Shown: positions 56,062 through 64,000 of the stretch, one piece after another
Numbering within the stretch: the stretch's first letter is position 1
Layout: each line of letters starts with the position of its first letter
NCBI GenBank assembly: GCA_021186555.1
Contig: JAJKFL010000011.1
Location: 9,324,001 to 9,388,000, forward strand
Direction: 5' to 3'
Length of the DNA: 64,000 nucleotides
From: Reticulitermes speratus
Lineage: Eukaryota; Arthropoda; Insecta; Blattodea; Rhinotermitidae
Notes under the pieces: generated by a model
The model's database searches: none
What the model was told of the DNA's origin: nothing
The model's input: the letters and a program-made list of their open reading frames with translations, nothing else
Translations under genes and position numbers: made by a program

Positions 56062-56219
56062 CAGCGTCATGTGATAATTGTTTACCGACGTTTCGGGACA
56101 AAGTATCGGTCACATCTTCAAGGGTCAAGAAGTCCAAGAAGAAAAGGACTTCTTGACCCTTGAAGATGGGACAGACACGTTGTCCCGAAACGTCGGTAAA
56201 CAATTACCACACGACGCTG
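56062..56219. mobile_element. F fold-back, two complete arms
   Basis: Two 74-bp arms (56062-56135 and 56146-56219) with few mismatches surround a 10-base AAGAAGAAAA spacer. The right arm carries the motif CCTTGAAGATGGGACA, a 7-base loop, TGTCCCGAAACGTCGG (6-bp stem 56168-56173 with 56181-56186). The left arm carries its decayed twin on the minus strand. The outer sequence continues with ATATCCCAGAAGAGCGCAG. Confidence 0.85.
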
Positions 56220-56259
56220 CGTAATATCCCAGAAGAGCGCAGATCTCATCAACATCGCG

Positions 56260-57325
56260 GCCGGAAGACTAATATCACGGTTAACGTTATACAGCTCTTT
56301 ACCTTTACCAAAGAGTAAATGTTTATATCACAGTAAAAATGTATCACTTAGATGTGCATGTACAATGAATTGGGCAGCCCTGTTCTTCATTACACAGTGA
56401 GAAATCGTCGCTGTGTTAACGTTCCTGTGGCATTAAGACAGGTTTCATGAGAGCATATCGCAGAATAAGCCACCGTATCTTGTGTGTTATCTTAATCTCC
56501 GTAACACGGAATGAGATTTTGTTCTCAATATTTGGATGTCTAATAGGTCTGCACCACGGAAACGGGCCGTAAGGCGGACAGAGAAATCTATTAGACTCGC
56601 GTGTGTCACGAAATATGGACGATTTATGTTGAAAAGCCCCTAGGGGGACCTAAGTGCATGCAACTTAAAGATGATTTAGACTAGACATTGTAGACTTTTA
56701 TTAATTCAGCAGTGGTAGTAGTAAGCGTGTAACGCACGGATCTTGTGTCAGCTATTTCGTAAATAATAAATTAGAAGGAACTGGAGGAAATCGAATTCTT
56801 CTTCATTTTATCTACAGAGGCCTCCAAACTTTGTGAACATGATTACGGAGCTTCAGTGTCTGCGAAGACAAGACAGTTCATACACACGTGTAAGTCAGAT
56901 AATATGATAAGCCACTAAGACGAGTGAGTAAAGTAGCTCTACCATTCCTAAGACGTGTAATTTCACGAAATTTCCCTCTTAAACAAGGTCATATAGACAG
57001 ATCTTAAGATGAAAATAGCCTACGCGTACAAAATGCCTGAAGAAGATAGCAGATTTAAAAAAGGCATCGCCACATAAGTGTTTTAGTGTTTTAGTTTATA
57101 GTGTTCAAATGTAAAGTTCTATAGTCTGTATAGCTGTATATTTGTATATTATGACTTATTGCACATCCAGTTGTCACTTCGACAGACTTACGGATCCATG
57201 GAATGTATGTATGTATGTAAACGCCCCCCCCCCCCCTCTGACCGCCCGGAACCGCCGAAGTACCTCAATCGTCATAATGATTTGGCTAAGGCCTGGGAGA
57301 CAAACGAATGGTGGTTCGATTCGTG
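56260..57325. other. unassigned DNA
   Basis: A C run lies at 57225-57236. No element recognised. Confidence 0.45.
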
Positions 57326-57329
57326 ACAG

Positions 57330-57545
57330 ATTCAAAAGTTTTGTTTCTTTCTCTAAAGCGTCTAGACCGGACTTGGGGTCTAAGCCAGCCTCCTATTCAA
57401 TGGGTACCAGGGACTCATCCCTGATGGTAAAGTGGATGGAACGTTAAGCTAACCGACCGCTAGAAATTCATCTGGTGGTGAGGTTAAGAACTGGTAGAGC
57501 TAAACCGCCACATCCCACTACGCCTACATGAAGTGGTTCTTAACT
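57330..57545 (+). mobile_element. S1-like SINE, older copy
   Basis: TCTAGACCGGACTTGGGGTC, GCCTCCTATTCAATGGGTAC, GATGGTAAAGTGGATGG, TGAGGTTAAGAACTGGTAG and GCCTACATGAAG follow S1 order. Confidence 0.65.
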
Positions 57546-57567
57546 GAGCAGATAGATAACTTTATTT

Positions 57568-57725
57568 AACAAAGCACAGTAGTTCCACCAGCTGCCTTAA
57601 CATTACAAATCTCTGCACTTTTACCACAGAGAGTGTTTATGGATGTCGCACAATTCACAGAGTAAGCACTGATTATTTCCCCCAAGCAGCACTGTATTTT
57701 CGGTGGTGAAGGAATTGATATTTTA
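57568..57725 (+). mobile_element. G MITE (diverged subfamily)
   Basis: It begins TTAACAAAGCACAGTAG and CCACCAGCTG, and reaches TTCACAGAGTAAGCACTGAT and TATTTCCCCCAAGCAGCACT. It is the best single-copy relative of the G fragment and array unit at 1459-2510. The 3' part is lost. Confidence 0.55.
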
Positions 57726-57730
57726 ATAAA

Positions 57731-59830
57731 AAATAATATTTTGACAAAATTCAGGCTTCAAAGGTCTTATTACTGCATCATATTATCTTAAATTTCCTTT
57801 ATTTCAGGACTTGTGAATAAATCTTATCCTATTGTTTCAAGAGATGCTTAAACCTTTTCTCATGGGATGACACTTTCAGAAACTCACAACGTTTTTATAT
57901 TCTTGATAAATTTTTAGTTAATTTATTGTATTATAATAATATTATTATTATTATTATTATTTTATTGCAACTTGTGCTGACGCTGTCGTTGCAACGCTTC
58001 TAAATTTGTTAAATCCACAGAGCATTATTGCTTACATAAATAACACTACGTATTATGTCTGACAGTTATTTACGTAATTCTGTATAGAACACTGGACAGA
58101 TAGCGTCAAAAATGACTTTCTGCTTTTGTTGTATTTTTTTTGGTTTGACTAGCCAAATTATTAAAACGCTTTGCTTAATTGGTAACATACATAAAATCAA
58201 GCACAATAACAAATTGAAAACAATTCTTATTGAAAGAGGAAAAAAATGTTCCTGCCCAAAACCAACGTGACAATTCTCCATATGATTTAGTGTAGGCGTT
58301 ACTTGTTAAGTATGACCCGTCTTTAGAAACGGGAATGATATACTTTAAGCCCAATCTGCATGTTTGGCTAACAGCTTCGATATCTCTGTGCACATTCTGT
58401 GCACATTTATCCTTGCGTTCTTTCTATCTTTCCTCCTGTCCTCCTTTCTTTAAACCGACAGACAGCCAAGATAAAATGTTTAATTTATAACATTAAGTTT
58501 CTGCTTATTATAGCACACAAAAAAAAAGTATTTTTAAGAGCTCCATTACATGTAAAGTGTTGAAATATGGATAGCCGTGGTCAGTACCCAACTTAGCGCT
58601 CACTAATTGAACGCCTTCAAGCGCTAAGTACTTATCTATGTCGGAAGTCCATTAAAATTCTAAACTTGCAACGTGAAACAATATAAATGTCCCCTCTATG
58701 AAATAATCCCTTGTGACGACATACATGGTATATGTTGACGAATAACCGTTTTAGTTCCTATATCAGATTCCATATAAATCACTCAGACTAAAGTTACTTA
58801 GTGAAAAATCTTCAATAACAGGCGACTACAGATTACGAAGCTTCCAGTTCCTAGCATGCGTGCGACGTCTGCGATTTTAGACAATCAACGTGTTTACTTC
58901 GGTGAGATTTCACTAATGTTCAGTAAAGATTTAAACAAGCTTTTTTAATTTAGATGGCCCACGATTCCTGTGTACTTTATAAAAGCAACCAGCTCTCCGC
59001 TTTCATCTCTATATACATATATACGTATAGGACTGAAGTGACACGGGATAAGTGTCAACGCCCTGGAAGGCTGAGAACATTAACAATGGCCATAATAGAA
59101 GCATTCTCTTGCTAATGGAAAAGAAGTAGGCTTTACATGAGGATTGCCTTCCATCACAGCTAACATTTTATCGGAACCAGCTATTGTGAAAGCTACGTAG
59201 CAGCTGGTCATTCCGGCAGTGTTAACAAACGTGATACGTCTGTTGTCGAGATTCAGCTTTGAGTACGACAATGAGATAAGGAATAGCCTGCTTCTCTTTA
59301 ATGCGTCATTTACAATAAGTGCGTAAAATGTACGCGTAAAGGGGAGGCACTCTCAGTCTATTCGCCCATTTATCTAAAAAAAAAAAAATTACTAAATGAT
59401 TTTCCCTTAAAATATGAATTAATGGTATAGAACCAGGGCTCCAGTGACTTGTGGGGCTTAAGACAGAGCGACCGTTAGCGACATCGCCTCTGCTATCTGT
59501 TCTAACAGCAATAATAGGCTGAATTACTTTAAGTGTTTTGAATGCAAGTTGCTAGGCCATCGCTAAATTTTGATTTCATGTCCCTAATTGAAGACCGACA
59601 TTTTACGTATTTGAACGCAAAGTAGATCTTGGGCTGTCTTGGGTTCTAGGACCTATACTTGGCAAACAGTATATTGTAGACTTATTGTAGTATAATATCT
59701 AAGGACAGTATATTCCCCTTGTAAAGCATGTAAAATATATCTGGGGAATCTTTAATGGAAAGATTATATAGAGAAGCCATAGAGAAACGGTAGGCGCCAA
59801 GGCTTTTAGACTATTTATTACAGGGTATTC
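57731..59830. other. AT-rich unassigned DNA, 2.1 kb
   Basis: An (ATT)n run lies at 57940-57965. No repeat family of this window and no credible coding frame were seen. Confidence 0.45.
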
Positions 59831-59834
59831 CTTG

Positions 59835-59924
59835 AGATCTGCGCTCTTCTGGGATATTACGTAGCGTCGATTAGTGAAGGATTATCACTCTACGCTGCGT
59901 AATACCCCAGAAGAGCACAGATCT
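59835..59924. mobile_element. F outer-arm hairpin
   Basis: Arms AGATCTGCGCTCTTCTGGGA... (59835-59867) and its complement (59892-59924) are 33 bp with three mismatches around 24 bases. Only the outer F sequence is present; the motif-bearing core is missing. Confidence 0.75.
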
Positions 59925-60472
59925 TATCAACATCGCGGCGGAAGCCTGAAACCAAGGGTATTCCTTGTTCAAAATAAGCAATTGCATTCTGGCCTTGAAT
60001 TAACCCTGCACAAGTAATGTATTATGTCTTATAACGATTTACGCCCGTCATGTTTGGCAATTTGCGGTAGATAGCCAAATTTTGAAGTCGCAGCGCCTGA
60101 AGAACAGGGTTCTCCGTAAGGCTGGCGACTTCCTAAGGGCAGACTGACCCGCGATATGCACGTGGCTTTCAAAACTTGTCACGTTTATGATTTCATCAAA
60201 AAATTATGCAGAAAGAATGTACAAGTGAGAAGAAATCACTGGAATGAAAACGTTGGTAACAGTGGACAAGGAAACGCCCAACACAGAAACATAAGAGGCT
60301 GAAACTAGGCGGCGGTCAAGCTTATGAGAGTTCAGAAGACTAATCTGCAGTTTTAGCAAATCCCAAGATAAAGCACAATGTGCTGCAAGAGGCGAAGACT
60401 GATAAGGTGCCGTATCTATATTGCATACTGTAAATAGTTTTAAGTATTGACAAATAAGCACATAGGCTAAGA

Positions 60473-60700
60473 CAGGGGTCACCAGTCCGCGGCCCGCCAG
60501 GCTGCAGTATGCAGACCGCAGTCACATTTGTATGTTATGTATATACTATAAAACTTACACAATAATTCAGGCGGTTAGACATGCCACATATTGTTATGTT
60601 TGCACTTTCGGTCCGCTGTGGCCCTTTGCCATAACAAGTTGGACGTGCATGGGCCAAGACAAAACGTGTGTGTATGTAAATACTCGTACGCACAGAGTAT
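60473..60700 (+). mobile_element. hAT-like transposon end
   Basis: CAGGGGTCACCAGTCCGCGG followed by CCCGCCAGGCTGC resembles the terminal sequence of animal hAT elements. TTCGGTCCGCTGTGGCCC near 60608 may be an internal or opposite-end remnant. Confidence 0.5.
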
Positions 60701-60837
60701 AAAGACGATGTGTTACGGCAAGGAACGGACCTGCACTTGTCACAGACGGTGCCTCAAGGCTGACATAAAGTACTTGTACAATTCAATACATAGACACCTG
60801 GTCATGTGCCCAAGAGTAGTCTCAACACCAAGACGGG

Positions 60838-61392
60838 TTGACTGACTGACTGACTGAGTGGCTGGCTGACTGAGTGGCTGGCTGACTGAGTGGCTGACTG
60901 ACTGAGTGGCTGGCTGACTGAGTCGCTGGCTGACTGAGTCGCTGACTGACTGAGTCGCTGGCTGACTGAGTCGCTGACTGACTGAGTCGCTGGCTGACTG
61001 AGTGGCTGACTAACTGAATGATTGGCTGGCTGACTGAGTGGCTGACTAACTGAGTGGCTGACTGAATGAATGACTGACTGAATGACTGAGCGGCTGATTG
61101 ACTGACTGATCAGCTGATTGACTGACTGACTGAGCGGCTGACTGACTGATTGAGTGACTGGCTGACTGAGTGGCTGGCTGACTGAGTGGCTGGCTGACTG
61201 AGTGATTGACTGAGCACTGATTGACTGACTGAGCGGCTGTTGACTTACTGACTAACTGACTGACTGAGCGGCTGACTGACTGACTGATTGAGTGACTGAC
61301 TGACTGAGTTGCTGGCTGACTGAGTGGCTGGCTGAGTGGCTGACTGACTGAGTGGCTGGCTGACTGAGTGGCTGGCTGACCGACTGACTAAC
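60838..61392. repeat. TGAC/TGGC tetranucleotide-based array, 555 bp
   Basis: Almost the whole stretch is built from CTGA, CTGG and GTGG 4-mers, with GGCTGGCTGACTGAGT as a recurring 16-mer phrase. Blocks with GAGTCGCTG cluster at 60920-60985, and blocks with ATTGACTGACTGA at 61090-61230. The Ser/Val/Gln frame on the minus strand is a by-product. Confidence 0.93.
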
Positions 61393-61914
61393 CGTCAGCC
61401 CTACAGCGACTTTGCTGACTCTGAAAGTGTCTATGTGACATTCTGCTCGCACTTCTAGACCCTTGGATACAAAGGCAGTGTTTCCTTCGACATGTCGGCG
61501 ACGCAGCGTAATACTGCAAAGAACGTGACCGATATACGATATAAGGGTGTTTGACAAGCGAGCAGGAAGACTCCAGGGCTGTGCGCAGACGCACGACACG
61601 TAAGCATGATTTAGCAACATGACGGCCAACCAAAAATGGAAGGACAATGGCTTATACTATCTGGAAGAAAAGTTATATAGACGTATGATTCTAAAATTTG
61701 GTGATGATAGATTATAATCTATGTTAGGAGCTTTTCTTTGACTGATACTTTGTCTATACTGTCTTATCCATCCGCATATAAACAACCAACTTCCTGTACA
61801 CAGCAGACCAGGGATCCACCACGAAATATCGCCTACAATTTAACCATCTTTTATACATTTCATATTTTTAGCATGTACTTATATTGTTAGTTTTGGTGTG
61901 TAATTCATTCTCTC

Positions 61915-62025
61915 ATAAGAGTCCCTGATTATGGGATCGAAACTCGTTGGACTAGCTTACAGAGATTATAATATATAATATCTAAAAATAATAATAGTGC
62001 ATTTGTTGGTTGATTATTGTGTGTT
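61915..62025 (+). mobile_element. E element fragment
   Basis: GTCCCTGATTATGGGATCGA followed by AACTCG is a shortened motif. It is followed at about 60 bases by GTGCATTTGTTGGTTGATTA, the outer E sequence, in the usual order and orientation. Confidence 0.55.
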
Positions 62026-62029
62026 TTAA

Positions 62030-62850
62030 CACTGTCTGTACTTTGCTGAGGAAGTATTCTAAGGATTTGGTAGGACGCAGTCCTGATCTGTTTCGAAGTA
62101 TCATACCAGAAATCGCCTAGACAGACGAGGGAGGACCAGAAATTCGCAAGATAACATATACACCCACAGATAATCCAGAAGAGGATTTTCCCAATACGAG
62201 TCTGAGGGAATATCGCTGCAGACACATGTTAATCCCCTCTGAGGAAGCTAAGTGACTCCTGAAGCCATTCTGGATGTGGCGATGACTAGAAAATGCAAAC
62301 AATCATATCACAGTTTGAACCCCAGTCGTCGAGCCAGCAATCCAAGTTGTAATTTTTACCACGTAATCGACGGAACTTTGCATTTTTCTTGCAGACTGTT
62401 AGCACGTCTATCTGAGAACAGACACAGAGTGGAGAGCTCTCCGCCACTCATAGGCGACACTACCATCCGACACTCTGCAGCAACTTCAACCACTCAGACG
62501 CGTTATCAAAAGAATGCTGCAGTTTCATAATTGCCTAGGTGCAAGGGTGTCTTGGAGCATTTCCAGTGTACCCCCATTTCCTGCCGGGTCTAATGGAGCT
62601 TGCCGGCTGCCGATAAGCCGACAACTACCCCTTATCTTGCTCCTCCGGATACTGACAGACGTGTCCTCTCAAACAAAGTGTTTGACATATTTGAGGAATA
62701 CCTGCTGGCTGTGAAGATCCTATGGTACTGCATGTCTTAATGCAAAGTACTGTAACAAATGTGTACGTCATACAGCCAGGGGTCCGTATTTGACTGTGGC
62801 CATAATCTGTCCTGTTACAGATCCACTTAAACAAACTACAGAGTACGTTA
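62030..62850. other. unassigned DNA
   Basis: No element recognised. Frames up to 98 residues on both strands without known features. Confidence 0.45.
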
Positions 62851-62854
62851 TTTA

Positions 62855-62950
62855 CTAAACCAAACAAATGCACATAGAACATACACAATATTACAGTCTT
62901 TTTATCACTCTAACTTGTTTCGGCACTACCGCGCCATCTTCAAGGAATAT
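62855..62950 (-). mobile_element. E half-element
   Basis: ACCAAACAAATGCAC at 62861 is followed at 46 bases by the minus-strand motif (62916-62944): CCTTGAAGATGGCGC, GGTA, GTGCCGAAACAAG. The 5-bp stem contains one G-U pair. Same order and spacing as the copy at 12291. Confidence 0.7.
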
Positions 62951-63024
62951 TTACGCCTAGATTTATAAAACTAGCTAAAATATGACATTATGGTGACTAA
63001 AGAAAAAATTGCACACAACATTAT

Positions 63025-63420
63025 GAAAATATATTATAAACGTAGTAATACCTCCTACATGTTTCGGCCACTCATATCACCATCCTCAAGGGCCGGGATA
63101 GCTCAGTCGGTACAGGGACTCGCTACGGGCTGGACGGTCCGGGGATCGAATCCCGGTGGGGGCGAGATTTTTCGTAGCCGTCCAGATCGGCCCTGGGGCC
63201 CACCCAGCCTCCTATACAATGGGTACCGGGTCTCTTTCCCGGGGGTAAAGCGGCGAGGGCGTGGATTTGACCACCCACCCCCAACTAGCGTCGAGGTTAA
63301 AGAAAGAGTAGAGCTATACCTCTACTCCCCCTCTGGGCCTTCGTGGCCTGTTCTAGGGAGAACTTTACCTTTTTATGTCGCCATCCTCAGGGAGATGCGT
63401 TACGAAGTGTAAATACATAG
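63025..63420 (-). mobile_element. E half-element, split by an S1 SINE
   Basis: The minus-strand motif at 63058-63091 reads CCTTGAGGATGGTGATATGA, GTGGCCGAAACATGTAGGAG. The 3' side of GGCCGAAACATGTAGGAG matches the copy at 34475-34488. The S1 SINE at 63091 has duplicated the CATCCTCA end of the motif. Confidence 0.65.
63091..63375 (+). mobile_element. S1 SINE, full length, nested in E
   Basis: The head GGCCGGGATAGCTCAGTCGG, box B GGGGATCGAATCCCGG, body GGGGGTAAAGCGGCGAGG and end TTCGTGGCCTGTTCTAGGG are all present. Flanks TCACCATCCTCAAGG and TCGCCATCCTCAGGG differ at two bases and fit a target duplication. Confidence 0.9.
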
Positions 63421-63424
63421 GAGA

Positions 63425-64000
63425 TGTTACAAAAGTTTGTGAACCAAAGCACATGTAAAATATTAAATACTAAAATTACGTGGTTTAAACACGTATTTTA
63501 AACGGATGGTGTGACAGCAGGGAAGGTCACAGAGCTCAATAAGGAGGGATACGAGTGGCAAAAACGTGTGATGGAAGACGCATCGTACCAATGGCATTAT
63601 GACATAATCGTGTTACTTAAAACTTACATAAAGCAACAGATGTAACTCCCACAACTGCCACATTCCCACGAAGATGTCACCTACAGATAAGTCTAATTCC
63701 CATATGATAATGGTTACTGGGCCCATTAACTCAAACCACGTAGCTAGGAGTCCTCATTGTGGCATGTCATTACTATTAGCTACTTAAGTATATTGGCTTA
63801 ATTATTTATATATTACTAGAGAAAGAGAGAACCTAGATTAAAACAATTCATTGGAACTCAACGAGCTATTGTGCGGTTCGGAATAAGGCAGAAGAAGCAG
63901 AAGCAGAAGATGGAAAGTATAAAGCAGGAAGAGGAGAAAAGTAAGAATCATTAAGAGATTAAGAGAAGGAGGAAATAAGGAGAAGAGGAAGAATGTATAT
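63425..64000. other. unassigned DNA ending purine-rich
   Basis: No element recognised up to 63820. The last 120 bases are almost all A and G on the plus strand (GAAGCAGAAG, GGAGGAGAAAAG), so a purine tract may continue beyond the window. Confidence 0.5.

Noticed and set aside
60838-61392. Coding repeat protein (Ser/Val/Gln-rich, minus strand)
   Set aside because: It is a translation of a tetranucleotide-based array.
63091-63165. Functional tRNA gene (also at 17830, 24036, 40688, 44381 and other SINE heads)
   Set aside because: A and B boxes are present, but each is followed by a shared SINE body and flanked by target duplications. They are SINE heads, not tRNA genes.

Overview
The window is animal, almost certainly insect, intergenic DNA built from transposable elements and satellites. 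I found no convincing host gene. The closest fit is a blattodean (cockroach or termite), perhaps Periplaneta. That rests on remembered resemblance of the SINE and LINE tails to cockroach sequence, not on any search. All codes below (S1 to S5, L1, L2, G, E, F) are my own labels. S1 to S5 are tRNA-headed SINEs. L1 and L2 are two non-LTR retrotransposons seen only as 5'-truncated tails. G is a TTAA-flanked, piggyBac-like MITE. E and F are fold-back families.

Layout. 1-8 kb: an L1 tail, S4 and S1 SINEs, a 27-copy 34-35 bp minisatellite inside a G MITE, a MITE with G-run ends, a hAT-like end, and another G copy. 8-22 kb: S3 SINEs, a Tc1/mariner-type transposase C-terminus, E and F elements, a 670-bp CCTT tract, S1 and S2 SINEs, an L1 tail, a chimeric S2/S4 SINE, a dimeric S3 SINE and an L2 tail. 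22-29 kb: a dead mariner carrying 26 exact 36-bp units, an S2 SINE and a G MITE next to it, then a second dead Tc1/mariner-type transposase carrying 15 units of 57 bp. 29-48 kb: quieter AT-rich DNA with a trimeric S3 SINE, SINE-in-SINE nests at 35 and 44 kb, L2 tails, a 7 x 32 bp minisatellite and a pogo/Tigger-like MITE. 48-64 kb: a featureless 2.4 kb, a second pogo/Tigger-like MITE, a cluster of E and F elements with a LINE and SINEs inserted in them, and a tetranucleotide-based array at 61 kb.

Two themes stand out. First, the three largest minisatellites are each made from a piece of the DNA transposon that surrounds them (a G MITE, a mariner transposase and a Tc1-type transposase), so local tandem amplification inside dead transposons has happened repeatedly here. 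Second, families E and F share a small RNA-like motif, CTGARGAT - hairpin - GAAAC. Its hairpin stem changes sequence from copy to copy but stays paired, which recalls a hammerhead ribozyme core with one extra base.

The long open frames at 13.9-14.8, 22.4-23.5 and 27.9-28.9 kb come from simple or tandem repeats and are not annotated as genes. Stretches without an entry showed me nothing beyond AT-rich unique sequence and short simple repeats.
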